Positions 7,745 to 16,084 of a DNA stretch of 64,000 nucleotides are shown here, piece by piece. Where the stretch lies: the NCBI RefSeq assembly GCF_900105555.1, contig NZ_FNTZ01000001.1, positions 4,219,001-4,283,000 on the forward strand, written 5' to 3'. Made by a program: the position numbers and the translations under genes. This DNA is from Pseudomonas coleopterorum. GTDB taxonomy: Bacteria > Pseudomonadota > Gammaproteobacteria > Pseudomonadales > Pseudomonadaceae. A model generated the notes under the pieces. That model did no database searches and was not told the origin of the DNA. It saw nothing but the letters and a program-made list of their open reading frames with translations. Position 1 is the stretch's first letter, and every line of letters starts with the position of its first letter.

Positions 7745-10700
7745 TCAGCTCAACCCCAGCTCACCCCAGATCCGCATCACCTCGCGCCGTTCATCGGTGA
7801 ACTGGTCGCCCGGGATCACCCCGGCCTGCTTCTGCAGGGCCTGGCGATGGGCGGCCGAGCGGTAGGCTTTATAGGCTTCGCGCAGCAATCCGGCATCGGC
7901 GGCGGGCAACAATCCGGCCTCTTCCAGGCCTTCGAGAATGCGAATGTTGTCGGTATAACGCAGCAGGTCCGGGTGTTTGCCCGACCACGCCAGAGCCGCG
8001 TATTGCACCATAAATTCGATATCGACGATACCACCGGCGTCCTGCTTGACGTCAAAGCGCTGGCCAGCTTCGAAGGCATTGGCGCCGCGACCAGCCCCAG
8101 TCTGGCGCGTACCCAGGTTGTCGCGCATCTTCGCGCGCATGTCGCTGACCTCGGCGCGCAAGGTGTCCAGGTCGCGTGGCTTGGCCAGCACCGCGCCGCG
8201 CACCCGCTCGAACGCCTCACCGGTCTGGCGACAGCCCACCAGCACCCGGGCGCGCACCAGGGCCTGGTGCTCCCAGGTCCAGGCCTCGGTCTGCTGATAG
8301 CGCGAGAACGCCGCCACCGAACTGACCAGCAGCCCCGCCGCGCCAGAGGGGCGCAGGCGCATGTCGACCTCGTACAACTGGCCGGAGTTGGTCTGCGCGG
8401 TCAGCAGGTGGATGATGCGCTGTCCCAGGCGGGTGAAGAACTGGGCGCTGTCGATCGGCTTGGCGCCATCGGTTTCCAGGCTCGGGTCGCCGTCGTGGAT
8501 GAACACCAGGTCCAGGTCCGAGCCGTGCCCCAGTTCGATGCCGCCGACCTTGCCATAGCCGACGATGACAAACGCCGGATCGCAGTCGCTGCCATCGGGC
8601 CGCTTGGGTACCCCGTGGCGGGCCACGGTCTGACGCCAGGCCAGCGCCAGCACCTGCTCCAGAATCGCCTCGGCCAGCCAGGTCAGGTAATCGCTGACCT
8701 TCATCAGCGGCAACCCACCGGCAATTTCCGAGGCCGCCACGCGCAGGTTGTGCGCCAGCTTGAAATGACGCAGCGCTTCCATCTGCTGTTCCAGGTCGTC
8801 CTCGGGGATGCGGGTGAGCCGTTCACGCAGCTCGGCCGCCAGCTCCGGTGCCAATGGCGGGTTGAACAGGCGCGCCTCGTTGAGCAATTCGTCGAGCAGC
8901 AAGGGGAAGCGGGCGATCTGCTCGGCGATCCATGGGCTGGCGGCGCACAGAGTCAGCAGGCGACGCAGCGCATCGGGGTTTTCCGTGAGCAGCACCAGGT
9001 ACGCCGAACGCCGTGCCACGGCTTCCACCAGCGGCAAGACCCGCTCCAGGATCAGGTCCGGGTCGGCGTGTTCCACGGCCTGGGCCAGCAGCCGCGGGAT
9101 GAAAGCATCCAGACGTTCGCGGCTCAGGCGCTGCATGGCGCGCAGTTGCGGGCTGGCGCGCAGGTCTCCGAGGCGCTTGAGGGCCTGGCGCGCGTCGCTG
9201 AAACCGGCTTCCTGCAGTTGTCGGCAGGCCGAATCGGCGTCGTGGGTTTCTTCCCACAACGGCAGCCATTCGCCGCCGATCACCAGAGCATCGCTGGCCT
9301 CGGCGTCTTCATCCGGGTCGGCGATCACCTGCGCGAAATGCCAGGCGGTGCGGCTGCGCCAGTGCATCAGGCGCTCATGGAAGGCTGACCAGTCGGCAAA
9401 GCCCATCATGAAGGCGATGCGCGCACGGTCCAGCTCGTCATCGGGCAGCATCTGTGTCTGCCGATCGGCGATGGCCTGGATGGCGTGCTCGGTGTAACGC
9501 AGGAATTCATAGCCCTCGCGCAACTCATCGACCACTGCAGCCGGCAGGTAGCCCTGCCCCTCCAGGGTCGCCAGCACCTTGAGCAAGGGTCGCTGCTGCA
9601 GGCTCAGGTCACGCCCGCCGTGGATCAGTTGGAACGCCTGGGCGATGAACTCGATTTCGCGGATGCCCCCGGAGCCCAGCTTGATGTTGTCGGCCATGCC
9701 CTTGCGTCGCACTTCCTGCTGGATCAACTGCTTCATGGTGCGCAACGCGTCGATGGCCGAAAAGTCCAGGTAGCGGCGGTAGACGAACGGTCGTAAAAGG
9801 TCGAGCAACTGCGCACCGGCCTGCTGGTCGCCGGCCACCACGCGCGCCTTGATCATGGCGTAGCGTTCCCAGTCGCGCCCCTGGTCCTGGTAATACTGTT
9901 CCAGCGCGTTGAAGCTGAGCACCAGAGCGCCGGATGAGCCATAGGGGCGCAGGCGCATGTCGACGCGGAAGACGAAACCGTCGACGGTGATCGGGTCCAG
10001 GGCCTTGATCAGGCGCTGGCCTAGCCGGATGAAGAACTCCTGATTGTCGAGCGGACGCTTGACCCCTTGGGTTTCGCCGCCTTCGGGGTAACCGAAGATC
10101 AGGTCGATGTCGGACGACAGGTTCAGCTCCACCGCGCCCAGCTTGCCCATGCCCAGCACGACCATGTGCTGTTGCTCGCCGCTGCGCCGGCCCATGGGCG
10201 TACCGAACTGCTGGCAGTGGCGCGGGTACAGCCATTGGTAGGCCTGGTCGATGCAGGCGTCGGCCATGTCCGACAGGTCGCGGCAGGTCTGCACCAGGTC
10301 GGCCAGACGGTTGAGGTCACGCCAGATTATGCGCACCTGTTGTCGCGCACGCTGGCGCCGCAGGGTGCGCGCCAGTTCGTCTTCACTGTCTGCCTGGGCC
10401 ACGGCCTGGGCGATCTGTTCGCGCAATTCACCAGGCTTGAAGGGTCGGTCCAGATCGCCGCTGGCGATGAGGTCGAGCAGCATGGCGGGGTTCTGGATGG
10501 CTTGCTGCAGGACGAAGTCGCTGGCTGTGGTGACGCGGTCCCATTGTTGCCAGCGGTCGGTGGGCCAGTCCAAAGGTGTGGTGACTGGGAGGGCCTCTTC
10601 GCGGGCAGAGGGCTCAGCCGCCCGCCCCGCTCCCACATGGACTTCAGCAACACCACGCACACTGTGGGAGCGGGCTCTGCCCGCGAAGAGGCCCTCAGCC

Positions 10701-10789
10701 CCCACCACAGCAGCCTGGAACGACTCGCGATTGCGCGACACCAAAGGCATGAGAACGGCCGGAATTTCGACCAGCAAAGGCAGGTTCAT
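7745..10789 (-). CDS. glnE: bifunctional glutamine synthetase adenylyltransferase/deadenylase GlnE
   Basis: A 1014-residue enzyme that adenylylates and deadenylylates glutamine synthetase in response to PII, setting nitrogen assimilation. It has two nucleotidyltransferase domains. The N-terminal one contains GMGKLGAVELNLSSDIDLIF (deadenylase half); the C-terminal one contains GYGKVGGIELGHGSDLDLVF (adenylylase half), each followed by helical regulatory domains. Family members are usually near 980 residues. The excess is explained by residues about 33-66, which are translated from a REP pair (10591-10693) lying in frame. The start ATG at 10789 (MNLPLLVEIP, PLVSRNRESF) resembles normal GlnE N-termini, so the REP is internal rather than upstream. 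Whether the product is fully active is unknown. Confidence 0.93.
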   Translation of the reverse strand: MNLPLLVEIPAVLMPLVSRNRESFQAAVVGAEGLFAGRARSHSVRGVAEVHVGAGRAAEPSAREEALPVTTPLDWPTDRWQQWDRVTTASDFVLQQAIQNPAMLLDLIASGDLDRPFKPGELREQIAQAVAQADSEDELARTLRRQRARQQVRIIWRDLNRLADLVQTCRDLSDMADACIDQAYQWLYPRHCQQFGTPMGRRSGEQQHMVVLGMGKLGAVELNLSSDIDLIFGYPEGGETQGVKRPLDNQEFFIRLGQRLIKALDPITVDGFVFRVDMRLRPYGSSGALVLSFNALEQYYQDQGRDWERYAMIKARVVAGDQQAGAQLLDLLRPFVYRRYLDFSAIDALRTMKQLIQQEVRRKGMADNIKLGSGGIREIEFIAQAFQLIHGGRDLSLQQRPLLKVLATLEGQGYLPAAVVDELREGYEFLRYTEHAIQAIADRQTQMLPDDELDRARIAFMMGFADWSAFHERLMHWRSRTAWHFAQVIADPDEDAEASDALVIGGEWLPLWEETHDADSACRQLQEAGFSDARQALKRLGDLRASPQLRAMQRLSRERLDAFIPRLLAQAVEHADPDLILERVLPLVEAVARRSAYLVLLTENPDALRRLLTLCAASPWIAEQIARFPLLLDELLNEARLFNPPLAPELAAELRERLTRIPEDDLEQQMEALRHFKLAHNLRVAASEIAGGLPLMKVSDYLTWLAEAILEQVLALAWRQTVARHGVPKRPDGSDCDPAFVIVGYGKVGGIELGHGSDLDLVFIHDGDPSLETDGAKPIDSAQFFTRLGQRIIHLLTAQTNSGQLYEVDMRLRPSGAAGLLVSSVAAFSRYQQTEAWTWEHQALVRARVLVGCRQTGEAFERVRGAVLAKPRDLDTLRAEVSDMRAKMRDNLGTRQTGAGRGANAFEAGQRFDVKQDAGGIVDIEFMVQYAALAWSGKHPDLLRYTDNIRILEGLEEAGLLPAADAGLLREAYKAYRSAAHRQALQKQAGVIPGDQFTDERREVMRIWGELGLS
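10591..10693. repeat. REP pair, family 1, inside the glnE coding sequence
   Basis: Starts GGGCCTCTTCGCGGGCAGAG at 10591 and ends GCCCGCGAAGAGGCC at 10693, with two facing GTGGGAGCGGG-type arms between. It is a complete inverted pair like those between genes elsewhere in this window. It keeps the glnE frame open and encodes the glnE segment GLFAGRARSHS and GAGRAAEPSAREEA. Family-1 REPs are normally extragenic, so this placement is exceptional. Confidence 0.9.
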
Positions 10790-11171
10790 GGTCTATCCTT
10801 GTGCAGCGTGAAGAGCCCAGTAAAGGTCTGTATAGACAGGTTCATCTGTCCCTGAACTGTCGAACAAAGGTGATAAATAGCTAAATCCCGACTGAACTTG
10901 GCAGAATTATCTCCAGCACAGCCTGCAGTCGAATACATTCGATCACAGGTTGCGATGCAAGCCACAACCGGACAGGGGGCCAAAAGCCTGTATCCTGTGT
11001 TTCCCCCGCTGCCCTCCACCCGCAAGGGCATGAAAAGGGCAGGGATTTGTAGTAAAACTACGGCGCGCCGGAAAAGCTGCCGGTAATCCAAGAATTCAAT
11101 ATCGTCTGCCCACAAGGCCAGTCGCAAACTCAGGCTTCGATTCTGGAAGCCTTTCCGCCCTGGAGCAAGCC
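10790..11171. promoter_or_regulatory. divergent glnE/aceE control region
   Basis: A 382-bp gap between the divergently transcribed glnE and aceE. It contains no convincing gene. Near the glnE end there are small dyads, GTCTnnnnAGAC (10836-10850 area) and ACAGnnnnnnCTGT just after it, in A/T-richer sequence. The aceE leader is about 190 bp of mixed sequence with short A/T-rich stretches (for example around 11095). I cannot assign -35/-10 boxes or a regulator with confidence. Confidence 0.4.
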
Positions 11172-13817
11172 ATGCAAGACCTCGATCCCGTCGAAACCCA
11201 GGAATGGCTGGATGCCCTGGAGTCGGTCCTCGACAAAGAAGGCGAAGACCGCGCTCACTACCTGATGACCCGCATGGGTGAGTTGGCCACCCGCAGTGGC
11301 TCACAACTTCCTTACGCCATCACCACGCCGTACCGCAACACCATCCCCGTCACCCACGAAGCACGCATGCCTGGCGACCTGTTCATGGAACGCCGCATTC
11401 GCTCGTTGGTGCGTTGGAACGCACTGGCGATGGTGGTCCGGACCAACCTGCGCGACCCGGATCTGGGCGGCCACATCTCCAGCTTCGCCTCCAGCGCGAC
11501 CCTGTACGACATCGGCTTCAACTACTTCTTCCAGGCGCCGACCGACGAACACGGCGGCGACCTCATCTACTTCCAGGGCCACGCCTCGCCTGGTGTCTAC
11601 GCACGCGCCTTCATGGAAGGCCGCATCAGCGAAGACCAGATGAACAACTTCCGCCAGGAAGTGGACGGCAAAGGCCTGTCCTCGTACCCGCACCCTTGGC
11701 TGATGCCTGATTTCTGGCAGTTCCCGACCGTTTCCATGGGTCTGGGTCCGATCCAGGCGATCTACCAGGCACGCTTCATGAAGTACATGGAAGCGCGCGG
11801 CTACATCCCGGCCGGCAAGCAGAAGATCTGGTGCTTCATGGGCGACGGCGAGTGCGACGAGCCCGAATCCCTGGGTGCGATCTCCCTGGCAGGCCGCGAG
11901 AAGCTGGACAACCTGATCTTCGTCATCAACTGCAACCTGCAGCGCCTCGACGGCCCGGTTCGCGGCAACGGCAAGATCATCCAGGAACTCGAAGGCGTGT
12001 TCCGCGGCGGTGGCTGGAACGTCAACAAAGTGGTTTGGGGCCGTTTCTGGGACCCACTGCTGGCCAAGGACGTCGACGGTATCCTGCAGCGTCGCATGGA
12101 CGAAGTCATCGACGGCGAGTACCAGAACTACAAGGCCAAGGACGGCGCGTTCGTCCGTGAGCACTTCTTCAATACTCCGGAACTCAAGGCCATGGTCGCC
12201 GACCTGTCCGACGACGAGATCTGGAAGCTCAACCGTGGTGGCCACGACCCGTACAAGGTCTATGCGGCCTACCATCAGGCGGTGAACCACAAGGAACAGC
12301 CGACCGTCATCCTGGCCAAGACCATCAAGGGCTACGGCACCGGTGCAGGCGAAGCCAAGAACACCGCGCACAACACCAAGAAGGTCGACGTCGACAGCCT
12401 GCGCAAATTCCGCGACCGCTTCGACATCCCGGTCAAGGACCAGGACCTGGAAAGCCTGCCGTTCTACAAGCCTGAAGAAGGCAGCGCCGAAGCGCGCTAC
12501 CTGAGCGAGCGCCGTGCTGCCCTGGGCGGTTTCGTGCCGCAGCGCCGGGCCAAGAGCTTCAGCGTTCCGACCCCGCCACTGGAAACCCTCAAGGCGATCC
12601 TGGACGGTTCGGGCGACCGTGAAATCTCCACCACCATGGCTTTCGTGCGGATCCTGTCGCAGCTGGTCAAGGACAAGGAAATCGGTCAGCGCATCGTCCC
12701 GATCATCCCGGACGAAGCCCGCACCTTCGGTATGGAAGGCATGTTCCGCCAGCTGGGCATCTACTCTTCCGTCGGCCAGCTGTACGATCCCGTCGACAAA
12801 GACCAGGTGATGTTCTATCGCGAGGACAAGAAGGGCCAGATCCTCGAGGAAGGCATCAACGAAGCCGGCGCCATGTCGTCGTTCATCGCTGCTGGTACCT
12901 CGTACAGCAACCATAACCAGCCGATGCTGCCGTTCTACATCTTCTACTCGATGTTCGGTTTCCAGCGTATCGGCGACCTGGCCTGGGCCGCCGGCGACAG
13001 CCGTACCCGTGGCTTCCTGATCGGCGGCACCGCCGGCCGGACCACCTTGAACGGCGAAGGCCTGCAGCACGAAGACGGCCACAGCCATCTGCTTGCCGCG
13101 ACCATCCCGAACTGCCGCACCTATGACCCTACCTACGGCTACGAGCTGGCGGTGATCATTCAGGACGGCATGAAGAAGATGACCGAAGAGCAACAGGACA
13201 TCTTCTACTACATCACCGTGATGAACGAAGCCTACACCCAGCCTGCCATCCCGGCCGGCGCCGAGGAAGGCATCATCAAGGGCATGTACCTGCTCGAGGA
13301 AGACACCAAGGAAGCGGCGCACCACGTCCAGTTGCTGGGTTCGGGCACCATCCTGCGTGAAGTCCGCGAAGCGGCGAAGATCCTGCGCGAAGAGTTCAAC
13401 GTCGCAGCCGACGTATGGAGCGTCACCAGCTTCAACGAACTGCGCCGCGACGGCCTGGCCGTGGAACGCTCGAACCGCCTGCACCCTGGGCAGAAGCCGC
13501 AGACCACCTACGTCGAAGAATGCCTGAGCGGCCGTAAAGGTCCGGTCATCGCGTCGACCGACTACATGAAACTGTTCGCCGAGCAGATTCGTCAGTGGGT
13601 TCCTTCCAAGGAATTCAAAGTCCTGGGTACCGATGGCTTCGGTCGCAGCGACAGCCGCAAGAAGCTGCGTCACTTCTTCGAAGTGGACCGCAACTTCGTC
13701 GTGCTGGCTGCCCTGGAAGCCTTGGCAGATCGCGGCGATATCGAAGCCAAGGTGGTGGCCGAGGCCATCGTCAAGTTCGGTATCGACCCTGACAAACGCA
13801 ACCCACTGGACTGCTGA
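11172..13817 (+). CDS. aceE: pyruvate dehydrogenase E1 component AceE (homodimeric)
   Basis: An 881-residue thiamine-diphosphate enzyme, the E1 subunit of the pyruvate dehydrogenase complex, which decarboxylates pyruvate and reductively acetylates the lipoyl groups of AceF. The ThDP motif is visible as GDGECDEPES starting near residue 224 and ending at FVINCNLQ (Asn near 253). The N-terminus MQDLDPVETQEWLDALESV is the standard AceE start, and length matches the gamma-proteobacterial homodimeric type. It is followed 11 bp later by aceF, so the two form an operon closed by the terminator at 15806-15834. Confidence 0.97.
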   Translation: MQDLDPVETQEWLDALESVLDKEGEDRAHYLMTRMGELATRSGSQLPYAITTPYRNTIPVTHEARMPGDLFMERRIRSLVRWNALAMVVRTNLRDPDLGGHISSFASSATLYDIGFNYFFQAPTDEHGGDLIYFQGHASPGVYARAFMEGRISEDQMNNFRQEVDGKGLSSYPHPWLMPDFWQFPTVSMGLGPIQAIYQARFMKYMEARGYIPAGKQKIWCFMGDGECDEPESLGAISLAGREKLDNLIFVINCNLQRLDGPVRGNGKIIQELEGVFRGGGWNVNKVVWGRFWDPLLAKDVDGILQRRMDEVIDGEYQNYKAKDGAFVREHFFNTPELKAMVADLSDDEIWKLNRGGHDPYKVYAAYHQAVNHKEQPTVILAKTIKGYGTGAGEAKNTAHNTKKVDVDSLRKFRDRFDIPVKDQDLESLPFYKPEEGSAEARYLSERRAALGGFVPQRRAKSFSVPTPPLETLKAILDGSGDREISTTMAFVRILSQLVKDKEIGQRIVPIIPDEARTFGMEGMFRQLGIYSSVGQLYDPVDKDQVMFYREDKKGQILEEGINEAGAMSSFIAAGTSYSNHNQPMLPFYIFYSMFGFQRIGDLAWAAGDSRTRGFLIGGTAGRTTLNGEGLQHEDGHSHLLAATIPNCRTYDPTYGYELAVIIQDGMKKMTEEQQDIFYYITVMNEAYTQPAIPAGAEEGIIKGMYLLEEDTKEAAHHVQLLGSGTILREVREAAKILREEFNVAADVWSVTSFNELRRDGLAVERSNRLHPGQKPQTTYVEECLSGRKGPVIASTDYMKLFAEQIRQWVPSKEFKVLGTDGFGRSDSRKKLRHFFEVDRNFVVLAALEALADRGDIEAKVVAEAIVKFGIDPDKRNPLDC

Positions 13818-13828
13818 GGAGATTTTTT

Positions 13829-15790
13829 GTGAGCGAACTCATTCGCGTACCTGACATCGGCAGCGGTGAAGGTGAAGTCATTGAATTGCTGGTCAAGGTC
13901 GGCGACCGCATCGAGGCCGAGCAGAGTCTGCTGACCCTCGAGTCGGACAAGGCCAGCATGGAAGTGCCGGCGCCCAAGGCGGGCGTCGTCAAAAGCATCA
14001 AGGTCAAGCTGGGCGACCGCCTGAAAGAAGGCGACGAACTGCTGGAGCTGGACGTCGAGGGTGCTGAAGAAGCGCCCCAGGCTTCCGAGCCTGCCGCCGC
14101 GCCCAAGCTGGAAGAGAAAGCCGAGGCCACGCCTGCCGCTGCCCCGGCCGCCGCTCCCGCTGCCGCCTCTTCGAGCCAGGACATCCACGTGCCGGACATC
14201 GGTTCGTCGGGCAAGGCGCAGATCATCGAGATTTCGGTGAAGGTGGGTGACACCGTCACCGCCGATCAGTCCTTGATCACTCTGGAATCGGACAAGGCGA
14301 GCATGGAGATCCCTTCGCCTGCCGCAGGCGTGGTGGAGAGCATCAGCGTCAACCTGAACGACGAAGTCGGCACCGGTGACCTGATCCTCAAGCTGACTGT
14401 CGAAGGCGCAGCCCCCGCTGCTGCCCCGGCCGCCGCTGCTCCCGCGCCTGCCGCGGCGGCGCCTGCACCGGCTGAAAAGCCGGCCGCAGCGTCTGCCGGC
14501 GACAGCGTGCAGGACATCCATGTGCCGGACATCGGTTCGGCTGGCAAAGCCAAGATCATCGAAGTACTGGTCAAGGCCGGCGACACGGTCGAGGCCGATC
14601 AATCGCTGATCACTCTGGAATCGGACAAGGCCAGCATGGAGATTCCTTCTCCGGCTGCCGGCGTGGTCGAAAGCATCAGCGTCAAGCTGGAAGACGAAGT
14701 CGGTACCGGCGATCTGATCCTCAAGCTGAAAGTGGCTGGCGCTGCACCTGCGGCGCCTGCCCAGGCGGCAGCCCCTGCCCCTGCACCCGCCGAATCGAAA
14801 CCAGCTGCCGCACCTGCACCTGCTGCTGCCGCTGAAAAGCCTGCTGCCGCACCGGCCAAGCCCGCCGGCGCCAAGGTTCATGCCGGCCCGGCCGTTCGCC
14901 AGTTGGCGCGCGAGTTCGGCGTCGAATTGAGCGCGGTGAGCCCGACAGGCCCACACGGCCGCATCCTCAAGGAAGACGTGCAGGTCTACGTCAAGGCGAT
15001 GATGCAGAAGGCCAAGGAAGCACCGGCCGCTGCGGCCGGCGCTACCGGTGGTGCGGGCATTCCGCCGATTCCAGTCGTCGACTTCAGCCGCTTCGGTGAA
15101 ACCGAAGAAGTGCCGATGACCCGCCTGATGCAGGCCGGTGCCACCAACCTGCACCGCAGCTGGCTGAACGTGCCGCACGTGACCCAGTTCGACCAGGCCG
15201 ATATCACCGAGCTGGAAGCGTTCCGCGTGGCGCAGAAAGCCGTGGCGGAAAAGGCCGGCGTCAAGCTGACCGTGCTGCCGTTGCTGCTCAAGGCCTGCGC
15301 GCACCTGCTCAAGGAACTGCCGGACTTCAATGCTTCGCTGGCCCCTAGCGGCAAGGCGATCATCCGCAAGAAGTACGTCAACGTCGGCTTCGCGGTCGAT
15401 ACGCCGGATGGCCTGCTGGTACCGGTGATCAAGAACGTCGACCAGAAGAGCCTGCTGCAACTGGCAGCTGAAGCCGCGGCCCTGGCTGAAAAAGCCCGGA
15501 CCAAGAAGCTCTCGGCCGACGACATGCAAGGCGCCTGCTTCACCATTTCCAGCCTCGGGCACATTGGCGGCACCGGCTTCACGCCGATCGTCAACGCGCC
15601 GGAAGTGGCGATCCTGGGTGTTTCCAAGGCCACCATCCAGCCTGTTTGGGATGGCAAGGCGTTCCAGCCCAAGCTGATGCTGCCGCTGTCGCTGTCCTAC
15701 GATCACCGCGTGATCAACGGCGCCGCCGCTGCCCGCTTCACCAAGCGTCTGGGCGAGCTGCTGACCGACATCCGTACCATGCTGCTGTAA
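13829..15790 (+). CDS. aceF: pyruvate dehydrogenase E2, dihydrolipoyl acetyltransferase AceF
   Basis: A 653-residue core subunit of pyruvate dehydrogenase that transfers acetyl groups to CoA. It has three lipoyl domains with ESDKASME motifs (lipoyl lysines near 41, 156 and 267), joined by Ala/Pro-rich flexible linkers. An E1/E3-binding domain follows (about 355-395, AVRQLAREFGVELSAVSPTG), then the catalytic domain with YDHRVINGAAAARF (active His near 626). Lipoyl domains 2 and 3 are very alike, and domain 1 is more divergent, pointing to an internal duplication. It starts with GTG at 13829, seven bases after GAGGAG. Co-transcribed with aceE. Confidence 0.96.
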   Translation: MSELIRVPDIGSGEGEVIELLVKVGDRIEAEQSLLTLESDKASMEVPAPKAGVVKSIKVKLGDRLKEGDELLELDVEGAEEAPQASEPAAAPKLEEKAEATPAAAPAAAPAAASSSQDIHVPDIGSSGKAQIIEISVKVGDTVTADQSLITLESDKASMEIPSPAAGVVESISVNLNDEVGTGDLILKLTVEGAAPAAAPAAAAPAPAAAAPAPAEKPAAASAGDSVQDIHVPDIGSAGKAKIIEVLVKAGDTVEADQSLITLESDKASMEIPSPAAGVVESISVKLEDEVGTGDLILKLKVAGAAPAAPAQAAAPAPAPAESKPAAAPAPAAAAEKPAAAPAKPAGAKVHAGPAVRQLAREFGVELSAVSPTGPHGRILKEDVQVYVKAMMQKAKEAPAAAAGATGGAGIPPIPVVDFSRFGETEEVPMTRLMQAGATNLHRSWLNVPHVTQFDQADITELEAFRVAQKAVAEKAGVKLTVLPLLLKACAHLLKELPDFNASLAPSGKAIIRKKYVNVGFAVDTPDGLLVPVIKNVDQKSLLQLAAEAAALAEKARTKKLSADDMQGACFTISSLGHIGGTGFTPIVNAPEVAILGVSKATIQPVWDGKAFQPKLMLPLSLSYDHRVINGAAAARFTKRLGELLTDIRTMLL

Positions 15791-15805
15791 GGCTGGCCGG
15801 ATAAG

Positions 15806-15834
15806 AAAAACCCACCTCGCGGTGGGTTTTTTTT
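15806..15834 (+). terminator. rho-independent terminator of aceEF
   Basis: A GC stem AACCCACC-TCGC-GGTGGGTT followed by a run of eight T on the plus strand, 16 bp after the aceF stop. Strong intrinsic terminator. The remaining 250 bp up to the dipA-like gene hold no recognisable gene. Confidence 0.95.
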
Positions 15835-16084
15835 GCCCCGAATTTGACCCCGAAGTTCATTATTCGCACGCAACCCATACGGTAGATGCCTTCATCACCC
15901 GGTATTTTCGGATCCAATTCCAGAATTTTGTGCGCCTGCCGACAACATGGAAGCACCGAGCCACTGTATCGCTTGTAAGCCCGAGCGCCATGATGCAACC
16001 TTGCCCCACGCGCGAGCCTGTAGGGACCCCAGCCTGTAGGGATTGTCGTCTCTGCGCGACCAGTACTCTTGAAGCGAGTGTTCA

